From the NCBI RefSeq assembly GCF_019977315.1, contig NZ_AP024652.1, forward strand, positions 3,100,001-3,164,000: a stretch of DNA of 64,000 bases, written 5' to 3'. This DNA comes from Arthrobacter sp. StoSoilB22 (lineage in GTDB: Bacteria > Actinomycetota > Actinomycetes > Actinomycetales > Micrococcaceae). A model generated the notes under the pieces. The model had not been told where the DNA came from. It searched no databases and saw only the letters and a program-made list of their open reading frames with translations. Positions 7,190 to 16,170 of the stretch are shown in pieces (positions within the stretch are counted from its first letter, which is position 1; the number at the start of each line of letters is the position of its first letter). Made by a program: the position numbers and the translations under genes.

Positions 7190-8095
7190 CTATTTGGGAA
7201 GTGTGGCGGTGAAGTTGGGCAGCCACTCGCGAAGCTCAGGACCGAGGTCTTCGCGTTCGCAGGCAAGCTCGATGCAGGCCTTGAGGTAGCTGAGCTTGTC
7301 GCCGGTGTCGTAACGACGGCCACGGAACACAACGCCGTAGACGCCGTAACCTTCACCTTCGCCGGCAGCAAGCACCTCAAGGGCATCGGTCAGCTGGATT
7401 TCTCCGCCGCGACCTGGAGCCGTCTTCTCCAAGACGTCGAACACGGCCGGGTGCAGCACGTAACGTCCAATCACGGCAAGGTTGGAGGGCGCCTCTTCCG
7501 GAGAAGGCTTTTCGACGAGTTGCTTGATGCGCACGTAGCCATCTTCACCGTTGTCCTCAACATCGGCGCAACCATAGGCGCTGATCTTGGAAGGCTCGAC
7601 CTCGATGAGGGCAACAACGGAACCACCGGTCTTCTGCTGAACAGCAATCATTTCGCTCAGCAGGTCCTCACGGGCATCGATCAGGTCATCGCCGAGCAGA
7701 ACGGCGAAGGGCTCGTACCCAACGTGCTGCTTTGCACGAAGGACAGCATGACCGAGGCCGTTAGGGTCGCCCTGGCGGACGTAGTGGATATCACCGAGGT
7801 TGGTGGCGGACTGAATGGCTTCAAGCTTGGCGGTGTCGCCCTTTTCAGCAAGCGTGGCCTCAAGAGCCGGCACACGGTCAAAGTGGTCTTCGAGTGCCCG
7901 CTTGCTGCGCCCTGTAATCATCAGGACGTCATGCAGGCCCACCTTGACCGCTTCTTCGACGACATACTGGATGGCAGGCTTGTCCACCACGGGCAGCATT
8001 TCCTTTGGCATCGCCTTGGTGGCGGGCAGGAAGCGGGTGCCAAGGCCTGCTGCGGGAATGACGGCCTTGCGGACAGCGTTGTTTTCTAGAGTCAC
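7190..8095 (-). CDS. galU: UTP-glucose-1-phosphate uridylyltransferase
   Basis: A 301-residue nucleotidyltransferase making UDP-glucose from UTP and glucose-1-phosphate, for surface glycans and trehalose or glycogen metabolism. Signature elements: VRKAVIPAAGLGTRFLPATKAMPKEMLPVVDKP at the N-terminus (the GxGTRxxP and K-x-P-K nucleotide loop), VLLGDDLI (metal-binding Asp), VEKPSPEEAPSNLAVIGRY and GGEIQLTDAL. The length is normal for GalU. I chose the GTG at 8093-8095 because it gives the usual short N-terminus; an ATG ten codons upstream (8123-8125) is possible. It is divergent from the 5-FCL gene, with a shared intergenic region of about 130 bases. Confidence 0.92.
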   Translation of the reverse strand: MTLENNAVRKAVIPAAGLGTRFLPATKAMPKEMLPVVDKPAIQYVVEEAVKVGLHDVLMITGRSKRALEDHFDRVPALEATLAEKGDTAKLEAIQSATNLGDIHYVRQGDPNGLGHAVLRAKQHVGYEPFAVLLGDDLIDAREDLLSEMIAVQQKTGGSVVALIEVEPSKISAYGCADVEDNGEDGYVRIKQLVEKPSPEEAPSNLAVIGRYVLHPAVFDVLEKTAPGRGGEIQLTDALEVLAAGEGEGYGVYGVVFRGRRYDTGDKLSYLKACIELACEREDLGPELREWLPNFTATLPK

Positions 8096-8224
8096 CGGAC
8101 TAATGTAACGGACGGAACACACCAACGGCTAAACCCCTCGCCGCGTCGTTAGCACATTTGGTTTTCCGCAGTGGATAACCTCTGCAGCTCAACCGGCGCG
8201 CGACAACCACCCGAACGGACAGAG

Positions 8225-8839
8225 ATGGCATCGAAGGAAGACATTCGCAGCAGTCGGCGGCTGCACAGGCGGGCCCTCAGTCCTGAACACCTGGCTCGCG
8301 CTGGAGAGTCCCTTGCACAGCATGGCACGGCCTGGGCGGCCAAGGTCTCCCCCGGCGCTTCCTCGACCTTTGCCGTGTACCTGGGCGTCGCTTTCGAGCC
8401 GCCCACCATCCCTTTGATCACAGCCCTGCACAAGGCCGGGCACCGGGTGCTACTGCCCGTCTGCGAGCCGGGGCGGCTTTTGAGCTGGGTGTATTGGACA
8501 CCTGACACAGCATTTGTCCGGTCCACCTTTGCGCCGATAGACGAGCCGGAGGGTGAGCGGCTGGAGAGCTCGGTAGTTGCCGGTACCGCGGGGATCTTCA
8601 TGCCCGCGACGGCGGTGGACCGGGACGGCAACCGGATCGGCCAGGGAGGCGGCTATTACGACAGGCTCCTCCAGGGCCTGGATGCTTCCGGCGGCAGGCC
8701 GCCCACCATCGCCGTAGTGTTCGACGACGATTTGTTACCTTCGGGGTCCATTCCCGCCGAGGCCTTTGATCGCCCCGTGCGACAAGTGCTGACACCGTCT
8801 GGAGTGGTTGAACTCGGCGACGACGCCGAGCAGCGCTGA
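8225..8839 (+). CDS. 5-formyltetrahydrofolate cyclo-ligase
   Basis: A 204-residue 5-FCL (MTHFS) family protein that converts 5-formyl-THF to 5,10-methenyl-THF with ATP. It shows the N-terminal KEDIRSSRRLHRRAL, VLLPVCEPGRLLSWV, and the hallmark phosphate-binding IGQGGGYYDRLLQ, then VVFDDDLLPSGSIPAEAFDRPVRQVLTPSGVV. The start chosen is ATG 8225, where family similarity begins; an upstream ATG at 8171 would add 18 residues. The divergent arrangement with galU matches the mycobacterial Rv0992c position. With fhs (50.7 kb) it indicates active one-carbon/folate recycling. Confidence 0.9.
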   Translation: MASKEDIRSSRRLHRRALSPEHLARAGESLAQHGTAWAAKVSPGASSTFAVYLGVAFEPPTIPLITALHKAGHRVLLPVCEPGRLLSWVYWTPDTAFVRSTFAPIDEPEGERLESSVVAGTAGIFMPATAVDRDGNRIGQGGGYYDRLLQGLDASGGRPPTIAVVFDDDLLPSGSIPAEAFDRPVRQVLTPSGVVELGDDAEQR

Positions 8840-8901
8840 TGGTGGCCGGCTTATCAAGTGAGGCCGGAACTACCGAGGGTACGCCCTGCGGCGACCGATG
8901 A

Positions 8902-8933
8902 TAGAATTAGCACTCAGGCCCTGTGACTGCTAA
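8902..8933 (+). promoter_or_regulatory. CIRCE (HrcA operator) with overlapping -10
   Basis: TTAGCACTC (8907-8915), a 9-base spacer, then GACTGCTAA (8925-8933) match the CIRCE consensus TTAGCACTC-N9-GAGTGCTAA with one mismatch. A TAGAAT -10-like hexamer (8902-8907) abuts the left arm, so HrcA bound here would block transcription. The operator lies 60 bases upstream of the zinc-ribbon gene start. Confidence 0.88.
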
Positions 8934-8992
8934 GGCGGACTATCTCCACCGACGCTGCCAGGACCTGAACTTTGTCCTAAAGGAGGAACTCA

Positions 8993-9256
8993 GTGCCCAC
9001 ATACGCATACGCTTGCAAAGACTGTGACCATGCCTTCGACATCGTCCAGTCCTTCTCTGACAGCTCCTTGACGGAGTGCCCCGAATGCAAAGGCGCCCTG
9101 CGGAAGAAGTTCAACAGCGTCGGCGTCGTTTTCAAGGGCTCCGGATTTTACCGGACTGATTCCCGGGATGCCAAGGGCAGCACTGTTTCAGCGGCGCCTG
9201 CTGCCTCTACACCCGCGCCTTCAGCAGCACCGGCAACTGCAGCGGCAAGCAGCTAA
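8993..9256 (+). CDS. FmdB-type zinc-ribbon protein, Ruc-like redox chaperone candidate
   Basis: An 87-residue protein. The N-terminal zinc ribbon has Cys8-x-x-Cys11 and Cys29-x-x-Cys32 (the FmdB/CxxC-CxxC family), followed by SVGVVFKGSGFYRTDSR and a 30-residue Ser/Ala/Pro/Thr-rich tail with no predicted structure. This architecture and the heat-shock operator upstream match M. tuberculosis Rv0991c, described as a redox-regulated chaperone with an unstructured C-terminus (Ruc). The four cysteines would bind zinc and be the redox switch. Translation starts at GTG 8993 behind a strong AAAGGAGG. Many databases call such proteins FmdB regulatory proteins; a chaperone role here is inferred from the Rv0991c parallel. 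Confidence 0.85.
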   Translation: MPTYAYACKDCDHAFDIVQSFSDSSLTECPECKGALRKKFNSVGVVFKGSGFYRTDSRDAKGSTVSAAPAASTPAPSAAPATAAASS

Positions 9257-9277
9257 CTGGTTTTCCACATAGGGCAA

Positions 9278-9299
9278 CCGGGCGCTGTTTGCGGCCCGG
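9278..9299 (+). terminator. Hairpin after the zinc-ribbon gene
   Basis: CCGGGC and GCCCGG form a 6-bp stem around a 10-base loop, 22 bases after the stop codon. It lacks a T-tract, so it is only a weak terminator candidate. Confidence 0.3.
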
Positions 9300-9320
9300 G
9301 AAGCTGGCTAGCGTGGCGGC

Positions 9321-10130
9321 ATGCCACAAATGTCACGCAGCGCCCTCCTCGCCCGTGCTGAACGCTCATCGCGAGCCGCCGGTACTTGGCCGCCCATCAG
9401 CCCTTCGCGCTCCCTGCAACCGCATTCCCGCTCCCGGACCAGTTCACGGTTCAACCGCGGTCGTCCACGAGGGCGCTCAGGTCAGCGCGGGCGCCGGACG
9501 GGATTTGGTTCCTGGATTGCACGTAACCGCCGCTTGGCAGTAGCGCTGCTGTTATGCGTGGCTGCCGGCATCGCAGTCCAGGAACTCACCCCTGCGTCTG
9601 AGCAACAGGTGAGCGTCCTCGTGGCAGCCCGGGACCTTCCAACGGGGACCCACCTCACCGCAGCGGACTTCACCACTGTTGAGGTACCACCCAATCTCGC
9701 GATCAGCGGAGCTTTGGACAGCGTCGGCGCCCTTGTTGGCCGCCAACTCGCGTCCCCTCTGGGTAAGGGACAGATCCCTTCGGAGACAAGTCTGCTGGGA
9801 CCCGGCCTTCTGACAGGCGCACCCGTGGGATCGGCAGCTGTCCCCCTCCGGATGGCCGATCCTTCGTCCATCCAGCTACTCTCCCCCGGTCAGCTGGTAT
9901 CAGTGGTCCTCACGGCAGCGGGGTCCTATGACGAATCACAGCAAAGTCAAGTCCTCGCAGGACCTGTACCCGTACTCTGGACGTCAGCCCAGGGCGGCAA
10001 GCCCGGTGAATGGCTGGGTACAGGTGACACGGACGGTCTGGTGGTGGTGGCGGCTGATCCTCAACAAGCAGAAAAGCTTGCCGGCGCATCAACGCAAGGC
10101 AAGCTTTTCTTTGTTTTGGTTAGCCCCTAG
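9321..10130 (+). CDS. SAF-domain protein (CpaB/RcpC-like)
   Basis: A 269-residue protein: an Arg/Ser/Pro-rich basic N-terminus of about 65 residues, one transmembrane helix (LAVALLLCVAAGIAVQEL), then a SAF domain starting at VSVLVAARDLPTGTHLTAADFTTVEVP and a C-terminal beta-rich domain (PSSIQLLSPGQLVSVVLTA ... LVVVAADPQQAEKLAG). This is the arrangement of the Flp/Tad pilus assembly protein CpaB (RcpC). No other tad genes are nearby, so pilus involvement is unproven. The start is ATG 9321; the ribosome binding site is weak. It lies downstream of the zinc-ribbon gene and converges on the helicase-like gene with a 26-base gap. Confidence 0.75.
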   Translation: MPQMSRSALLARAERSSRAAGTWPPISPSRSLQPHSRSRTSSRFNRGRPRGRSGQRGRRTGFGSWIARNRRLAVALLLCVAAGIAVQELTPASEQQVSVLVAARDLPTGTHLTAADFTTVEVPPNLAISGALDSVGALVGRQLASPLGKGQIPSETSLLGPGLLTGAPVGSAAVPLRMADPSSIQLLSPGQLVSVVLTAAGSYDESQQSQVLAGPVPVLWTSAQGGKPGEWLGTGDTDGLVVVAADPQQAEKLAGASTQGKLFFVLVSP

Positions 10131-10137
10131 CGGGCTA
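10121..10137 (+). terminator. Short hairpin at the end of the SAF-domain gene
   Basis: TAGCCC-ctagc-GGGCTA overlaps the stop codon and is followed by AT-rich sequence in the 26-base convergent gap. It could end transcription on either strand. Confidence 0.35.
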
Positions 10138-10156
10138 ATCAATGATCATTGTCCGC

Positions 10157-13100
10157 TCAGCCCCAGTGCGGGGGTTTCTGTTCCTTGAGCCACTGCTCAT
10201 GGTCGTAGTTGGAGTCATCGCCCCACCGCCGGGGATCATCCTCAGCGGCCTTGGTGGGCAGAATCCCGCTCGGGCCGGTCTTGGCTGCCGGGGACTTCGG
10301 TTCCCCGGCCGCCTCCGTAGGACCAGCGGTGTTCTCGCCGGTTTCCTCAGTAGCGCGGTCCTCGCCGCCTGTTTCCTGATCCATCAGTGGTGCTTCTTTC
10401 GAATTCTCTGCTTCATGGACGTCGTGTTGAGGTTCTTCACCCTCAGCATGCTCAACGGAATCTCCGGCCAACAGAGGCTGGTCAGTTACCGAGGTCAATT
10501 CTTCCCCAGGGGCGTGAAGGAAACCACTGTGGGTGGAGGCAGACTGTGCAAGGTGATTCTCGAGGCCCAAGTAGGAGCCTATCCGGTCCGCGCAGGACGA
10601 AGGATCGGTGAAGACCTCGATCGTCCAGAGCGACATATAGCGCCATCCCATGCGCTCCAACAGTTGCGGCCGCAGGCGGCTCCGTTCACGGACGCTCATC
10701 CGCCGGTAGCGTTCAGTACCATCGGATTCGATGGCAACGGGGGTGGGGATTTCAGCACCCTCCCGGCCAATGGTGTGGACGGGGTCCGCAGCCGCCGCTA
10801 TATCCAGCACGCCGTCGTAGAGATGCCATACCCTGGCTCCGCGGGCGCGCAAACGGTCGCCCAGATCGGCCACCAACGGATCTTCACCTAAAGCCTGCTC
10901 ACTGGCGACAGCGCGGGAGGCGGGCGTTCCGAGGTTGCTGTTGCCGGAGAGCTCCCGGTCCAGGAGTTCATAGAAGTCCACAGCACCATGGGCCAGGCGA
11001 TCAAGGTCGAGATCCTCGGGCCGGAAGCACGTCAGGACGTGCATGGAGCGCCGGGCACGTGTCATTGCCAGGGCGAAACGGTTACGCCCGCCCTCGGTGG
11101 ACAACGGACCGAAGGAATGGAGCGCACGGCCATGCGGTGTGCGGCCATAGCCTAGTGAGAAGATCACATGGTCGCGGACAAGGCCCTGTGCGCGCTCAAG
11201 GTCCACCACACGGAAAGACTCGGGGCCGGCTCCGAAGAAGCTGGACAGCAGGGGGTGGTTGGGCAATTGCAGCCTGATGGCTTCGCCAATCCTGGCAGCA
11301 TGGCGCAGGCTCGCCGTCACCACGGCGAGTGATGTACGGGGCCGGAGCCTTGCGTGTTCGAACACAAGATCCACAACGCGGTTGACCTCCGCGGTGACGG
11401 ACTCAACGCCCTCATGGTCCGCCCCAGGCAGCCCGGTGCCGTCCGGTATGTACTCTACGTGGATTGATCGGTCCAAGCCGGTGACCGAGTTGCCGTCGGG
11501 CAAACGACGCAGGCCACCGTCGTAATAGTTTTTGCTCAACTGGAGGATCAGGTCCTCGTCCACCGCACGGTAGACCCAGTTCAGCTGCCAGGTGGGAAGG
11601 ACCCTGGCCAATGCCTTGAAGGCACTGTCCACATTCTCGTGGCTGGCTACCCCGGCCACAGGCGGCTCCACGGCGACGCTGAACGTGCGCGCATGGGCAA
11701 TTTTCGCGTCGCCGAAGGCAACTACCTGGCGTGCCCGGGCGATGGCCGGGAGAACAGCCTGCAATGAAGTGGATTCGGCGTCGATGATCACCACGGCATC
11801 GAATTTTTGCTCGGCCGGGAGCACCCCGGTGAGCAAGTAAGGACTGACGGACCATACCGGCACCAGCAGGGGTACCAGGTCCGGGGCCTGGGCGCTCAGG
11901 GCGGGCAGCGTCACCCGGCCATCCTTCAACAGGGCGCGGAGTAGCTCCGCCTGCCTGGGATGTTCAAGGAGACCCTGACGCCATTTCTGGGCCAGCTGCC
12001 AACGGAGGCGAGCGGCGCCACTGGCAATGTGGGCTTGGTCCGCAAGGCGGTATTCGGCTTCGAGGCGGCGCAGTGAATCACCGTCGGACATGGCGAGGTA
12101 ATCATCACCGCTGATCATCGCCTCCAGCGCGGACTGCCACCAAGCCAGATCCAGTTCGGCGGCTACAGAAGACGCCGGGACTTCCCGGGCAGCAAGATCC
12201 GCCAGCAGTTCACCGAGCCCGTGCTCGCGCATTTCCTCGATAAGGAGCGTCCGCTCAGGAAGCGTCTCCAAAGTGGCTGTGTCTGCAACGAGCCGCTCCA
12301 ACCGTTCCATGAGTGGGGCATACCGCGTCCCGTGCAGGGCTCCACCATCGGAGGTGTACTTGAGCGCATCACCCAGGCGGCGCAGCTCGCCATCGAGTTC
12401 CCGGTAGAGTGCACCGAGATCGGCAAGGCCGGAAGGAACAGCCGGGTGCCGCTGGGTTGTTGCATACCCTGCCCACAGAGCACGCTGCTCCTGGACCAGC
12501 ACTAAGGAGCTGTGAAGGTCCGCAATGTGAACACCGGGCCGCACGTATTCCTTAGCTACCCGACGCAGGCGGGAGCGCTGCATGGAGGGCATCTCAAGGT
12601 TGCGCTCACGGCGCCAGGCAGAGGTGGCAGTGGCGGAGATGAGATCGTGCACCGGCCGGTCAAAGATATCCGGGGTGAACTTATCCAGGCTCTCGCGTAC
12701 GGCAATGAGCAGTTCCAGCTGAGCGCCCCATTCGGTGAAAGTTTCACCTAGGCGGATCTCGGCGTGATCGGAAAGCTGCTTCATGCGATCCCGCAGGACC
12801 GGAAGTTTCTCCTCGGCCGAGCGGGCAAGCTGCTGTGCTTCCTCGGTCTCCTTGCGGGTCACCAAACGGGCGCCATACCAGGGGCTCGAGGTGGAGGACC
12901 GGCTGAAGCTGCCAAGCTCGGCGGCCCGACGCAATCGGCCAGCGAGCTCTTCACGGTCCTTGATATTGTCCAGGACGCTTCGCTTCAAGCGCACCGTAGT
13001 GGAGGGTGCAGGGTGAATTGAGGTCAATTCGGCAAGTGACTGCATTGCCTGGTACGGCGAGCAACCCCACCGCTCACGGACGTTATGCAGGGAGGCTACA

Positions 13101-14311
13101 TGGTCCATCAGTGCATGACGGTGGCTGGTAAGTGTCTGGTGAAGGTTGCCCAGCTGTGGCTCAAGCGCTTTCTCATTGCGCATGATGGCTCTGACCAACT
13201 GGCCTTTGAGTTGCTGAGGAGTGGTTCCATTACCGGGCCGGAAGAGCATCGACTCCAGGCCCAGGGATTCAAGGTGGCCGGAAAGTCCTGCAAGGCTGGT
13301 CTGCCTGTCCCCCACCACCAGAATGGACTTGCCTTCGCTGACCAACGCACCTATTGCGTTGATTGCTGTTTGCGTTTGGCCGCTTCCTGGCGGGGTGCTG
13401 ACAACAAGTGAGTCCCCGGCACGAACGGCATCAACTACATACTGCTGATCCGTATCAGCATCGAGCAGGAGAAGCTCATCGGCCGGATCCCGAAGGTCCA
13501 GGCTTGGGAACCGGCCTGCCTTGATCGGCTCTGGTTCAATGTCTCCGCCGTTGGCGGCAGTCGAGAGTGCTGCAACCGTGGGGTTGTTCATGTTGATCCA
13601 TGGATCATCCAGGTTGCCGGAGAGATCAGCCAGCGTAGTGACCAGCAGGTTAAACTCCACCTCTGCGCCATGAATCGGCTGAATCAGCGTGGTTAACCGA
13701 TCCAGGACAGGCTGGGGATCAAGCCGGGCAGTGTTGTAGGCCATGCGCGCTACAGCGTTAACATCAAAGACGATGCCATGAACTGTCTTCAGATGGCGCA
13801 CCAGGGCAGGGTTCATTCGCGCCTGCTCGGTGAGCTGAAGCTCAAAGTCGTCCTCGCCAGGCCTGACCGTGAGGACAATGGAAGTAAGCATCACGGGGGC
13901 AGAAACGCGTTGGGGCTTACCGCCAACGGCAGAGGTCCACACGACGGTCCCGGCGGACAAGTACCCGGCCTCGATGCCGCGGTCGTTGCTGAGCTCGAAG
14001 ATCTTGGACCGGATGTTGCGGGCCGCCCTGGCTGCGACCAGGTACTGTTGACGATCCCTGATGAGCGTGGAAAGCCGTGTTCGTCGGCCTGCAAGCAACT
14101 GCGCCAGCCCGGACGGGTGGGCGTTGCTGAGATCGATGGCGCCTTCAGGCGTCTTGACGAAGCGCAGCATGGTGTCGGCCCCGGTGACGGGTTTGAGACC
14201 AGACAGCCATTTGCGGAGCTCTTCGGAGCCCTCTTCCTGGCCTTGACCTACTGACACGACTTCTGCCTTCTTTTCTGTACTAGCTTTAGACGCCTTGGAC
14301 CATACCGGCAT
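10157..14311 (-). CDS. Large superfamily-1 helicase-like protein with C-terminal nuclease-like domain, ATPase motifs altered
   Basis: A 1384-residue protein. Residues 1-290 are an unassigned N-terminal region. A RecA-like core follows: the P-loop is STPPGSGQTQT (305-315), with Gln312 where Walker A has lysine. The Walker B region reads VIIDAEST rather than DEAS/DEAQ, and the motif normally GDxKQLPP is GDAKIAHAR. Later SF1 motifs are better kept: WVYRAVDEDLI, DLERAQGLVRDHVIFSLGYGRTPHGR and ALAMTRARRSMHV. The C-terminus (PTPVAIESDGTERYRRMSVRERSRLRPQLLERMGWRYMSLWTIEVF) resembles the REase_MTES_1575/DUF559-like PD-(D/E)xK domains attached to such helicases. The last 130 residues are acidic and low complexity. 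The ATG at 14309-14311 is chosen because upstream codons lie in guaA. ATP hydrolysis is doubtful. Confidence 0.75.
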   Translation of the reverse strand: MPVWSKASKASTEKKAEVVSVGQGQEEGSEELRKWLSGLKPVTGADTMLRFVKTPEGAIDLSNAHPSGLAQLLAGRRTRLSTLIRDRQQYLVAARAARNIRSKIFELSNDRGIEAGYLSAGTVVWTSAVGGKPQRVSAPVMLTSIVLTVRPGEDDFELQLTEQARMNPALVRHLKTVHGIVFDVNAVARMAYNTARLDPQPVLDRLTTLIQPIHGAEVEFNLLVTTLADLSGNLDDPWINMNNPTVAALSTAANGGDIEPEPIKAGRFPSLDLRDPADELLLLDADTDQQYVVDAVRAGDSLVVSTPPGSGQTQTAINAIGALVSEGKSILVVGDRQTSLAGLSGHLESLGLESMLFRPGNGTTPQQLKGQLVRAIMRNEKALEPQLGNLHQTLTSHRHALMDHVASLHNVRERWGCSPYQAMQSLAELTSIHPAPSTTVRLKRSVLDNIKDREELAGRLRRAAELGSFSRSSTSSPWYGARLVTRKETEEAQQLARSAEEKLPVLRDRMKQLSDHAEIRLGETFTEWGAQLELLIAVRESLDKFTPDIFDRPVHDLISATATSAWRRERNLEMPSMQRSRLRRVAKEYVRPGVHIADLHSSLVLVQEQRALWAGYATTQRHPAVPSGLADLGALYRELDGELRRLGDALKYTSDGGALHGTRYAPLMERLERLVADTATLETLPERTLLIEEMREHGLGELLADLAAREVPASSVAAELDLAWWQSALEAMISGDDYLAMSDGDSLRRLEAEYRLADQAHIASGAARLRWQLAQKWRQGLLEHPRQAELLRALLKDGRVTLPALSAQAPDLVPLLVPVWSVSPYLLTGVLPAEQKFDAVVIIDAESTSLQAVLPAIARARQVVAFGDAKIAHARTFSVAVEPPVAGVASHENVDSAFKALARVLPTWQLNWVYRAVDEDLILQLSKNYYDGGLRRLPDGNSVTGLDRSIHVEYIPDGTGLPGADHEGVESVTAEVNRVVDLVFEHARLRPRTSLAVVTASLRHAARIGEAIRLQLPNHPLLSSFFGAGPESFRVVDLERAQGLVRDHVIFSLGYGRTPHGRALHSFGPLSTEGGRNRFALAMTRARRSMHVLTCFRPEDLDLDRLAHGAVDFYELLDRELSGNSNLGTPASRAVASEQALGEDPLVADLGDRLRARGARVWHLYDGVLDIAAAADPVHTIGREGAEIPTPVAIESDGTERYRRMSVRERSRLRPQLLERMGWRYMSLWTIEVFTDPSSCADRIGSYLGLENHLAQSASTHSGFLHAPGEELTSVTDQPLLAGDSVEHAEGEEPQHDVHEAENSKEAPLMDQETGGEDRATEETGENTAGPTEAAGEPKSPAAKTGPSGILPTKAAEDDPRRWGDDSNYDHEQWLKEQKPPHWG

Positions 14312-14435
14312 ACTTTCGAGGGTAGCGGGAATCCGCGGACAGCTCGCTCCGCAACGCTGTTCCACTGCGAAATTCGCCGTCATTTCACAGCCGAGGGCAA
14401 TGAGTGGGGCAAAGAAGCATCCCGGCTTCAAACAA

Positions 14436-14467
14436 AGTGGCCGGCCTCCCAGAGGAAGCCGGCCACT
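14436..14467 (-). terminator. Rho-independent terminator of guaA
   Basis: A perfect 10-bp stem AGTGGCCGGC/GCCGGCCACT with a 12-base loop lies just beyond the guaA stop. On the minus strand it is followed by TTGTTTG, a short T-rich run. Confidence 0.8.
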
Positions 14468-14474
14468 CAATGTG

Positions 14475-16064
14475 CTATTCCCACTCGATGGTTCCCGGTG
14501 GCTTGCTGGTGACGTCCAGCACCACGCGGTTGACTCCATCCACCTCGTTGGTAATTCTGTTGGAGATCCGGGCAAGCAGGTCATACGGCAACCGCGACCA
14601 GTCTGCCGTCATGGCGTCCTCGGAAGACACCGGACGCAACACAATCGGGTGACCGTAGGTGCGGCCATCGCCCTGGACACCAACGCTGCGAACATCAGCC
14701 AGGAGAACTACCGGCATCTGCCAGACGTCGTTATCCAAGCCTGCGGCCGTGAGTTCCGCACGTGCAATGGCATCAGCCTTACGCAGTAGATCCAGGCGCT
14801 CCTTGGTCACTTCGCCCACAATGCGGATTCCCAAGCCGGGGCCCGGGAACGGCTGGCGGCCGACGATCTCCTGCGGCAGGCCAAGCTGTGCACCCACAGC
14901 GCGGACTTCGTCCTTGAACAGGGCTCGCAGCGGCTCAACGAGTTCGAACTGAAGATCTTCGGGGAGTCCGCCCACGTTGTGGTGGCTCTTGATGTTTGCA
15001 GCACCTTCGCCGCCGCCTGATTCCACGACGTCCGGGTAAAGCGTTCCTTGGACGAGGAACTTGATCTTTTCACCCTCGGCAGCGGCCTGGGCAATGATGG
15101 CCCGTTCCGCTTCTTCGAAGGCACGAATGAACTCGCGGCCAATGATCTTGCGCTTGGTCTCAGGATCGCTGACGCCTGCCAATGCCGACTGGAAACGTTC
15201 CTGCTCGTTGGCAACGTAAAGGTTGACGCCGGTGGCGGCCACGAAGTCGCGTTCAACCTGCTCGGCTTCGCCTTCACGCAGAAGGCCATGGTCAACGAAG
15301 ACACACGTCAGCTGGTCACCAACAGCGCGCTGGACCAGAGCAGCGGCTACGGCGGAATCGACGCCGCCGGAAAGGCCACAGATAACCTTGGAGTCCCCGA
15401 TCTGCTGGCGGATCCGGTCCACCTGCTCTTCGAGGATGTTGCCCGTTGTCCAGTTGGGGCTCAAGCCCGCGCCCTTGAACAGGAAGTTTTCCAGGACGTG
15501 CTGTCCAAGAACGGAGTGCTTCACTTCGGGGTGCCACTGCACACCGTAGAGGCGCTTCTCATCATTGGCGAAGGCAGCCACCGGAGCTCCGGCCGTAGTT
15601 GCCAGCACCTCGAAGCCCTCCGGAGCCTCATGAACGGAGTCTCCGTGGCTCATCCATGTGTTCTGGGAGGACGGGACGCCGTCGAGGATGGAGCGTGCAT
15701 CACCCACAAGAAGGGCTTCGGTAGCTCCGTATTCCCGCAAACCAGTCTGGGCCACCTTGCCGCCCAAGGCATTTGCCATGGCCTGGAATCCGTAGCAGAT
15801 GCCGAATACCGGAACGCCGGCCTCGAAGAGGTCGGCACCCACGAAGGGCGCGCCCTCCGCGTAAACACTGGAGGGCCCTCCGGAGAGAATGATGGCTGCC
15901 GGGTTCTTGGCCAGAAGCTGCTCGGTGGTGAAGGTATGCGGAACAATTTCCGAATACACATTCGCTTCGCGGACGCGGCGGGCAATCAGCTGCGCGTACT
16001 GGGCACCGTAGTCAACAACCAGCACCGGCTTCTGGGAAGTTTGGGGTGCGGTGGGAGTAGTCAC
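14475..16064 (-). CDS. guaA: GMP synthase (glutamine-hydrolysing)
   Basis: A 529-residue GMP synthetase converting XMP to GMP with ATP and glutamine. The N-terminal class-I amidotransferase has [30 protein letters not shown], the nucleophile in [11 protein letters not shown] and the catalytic His/Glu in VQWHPEV. The ATP-pyrophosphatase domain carries the PP-loop [14 protein letters not shown], and the C-terminal dimerisation domain ends with [24 protein letters not shown]. The start is GTG (16062-16064). It completes, with guaB and guaB3 in the same strand series, the guanine nucleotide branch. Monocistronic by its terminator. Confidence 0.97.
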   Translation of the reverse strand: MTTPTAPQTSQKPVLVVDYGAQYAQLIARRVREANVYSEIVPHTFTTEQLLAKNPAAIILSGGPSSVYAEGAPFVGADLFEAGVPVFGICYGFQAMANALGGKVAQTGLREYGATEALLVGDARSILDGVPSSQNTWMSHGDSVHEAPEGFEVLATTAGAPVAAFANDEKRLYGVQWHPEVKHSVLGQHVLENFLFKGAGLSPNWTTGNILEEQVDRIRQQIGDSKVICGLSGGVDSAVAAALVQRAVGDQLTCVFVDHGLLREGEAEQVERDFVAATGVNLYVANEQERFQSALAGVSDPETKRKIIGREFIRAFEEAERAIIAQAAAEGEKIKFLVQGTLYPDVVESGGGEGAANIKSHHNVGGLPEDLQFELVEPLRALFKDEVRAVGAQLGLPQEIVGRQPFPGPGLGIRIVGEVTKERLDLLRKADAIARAELTAAGLDNDVWQMPVVLLADVRSVGVQGDGRTYGHPIVLRPVSSEDAMTADWSRLPYDLLARISNRITNEVDGVNRVVLDVTSKPPGTIEWE

Positions 16065-16170
16065 CAGACAAGACTACTTTGCCGAGCCGTCCCGGTGCAC
16101 GTTGGCAGAGGCGTCAGAGGACCAAAACGGCCCCGCCGTTAGGCATCTCACACCGGGACGCCGTGAGGTG

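Noticed and set aside
7043..8089. A 348-residue open frame antisense to galU and rimJ
   Set aside because: Spans two confidently assigned genes on the opposite strand.
10157..14584. A start for the helicase-like protein inside guaA
   Set aside because: It would overlap guaA by about 110 bases and cross its terminator; residues before Met at 14311 show no family sequence.
15048..16142. A 364-residue open frame antisense to guaA
   Set aside because: Same explanation: a shadow of guaA codon usage without ribosome binding site or domain.
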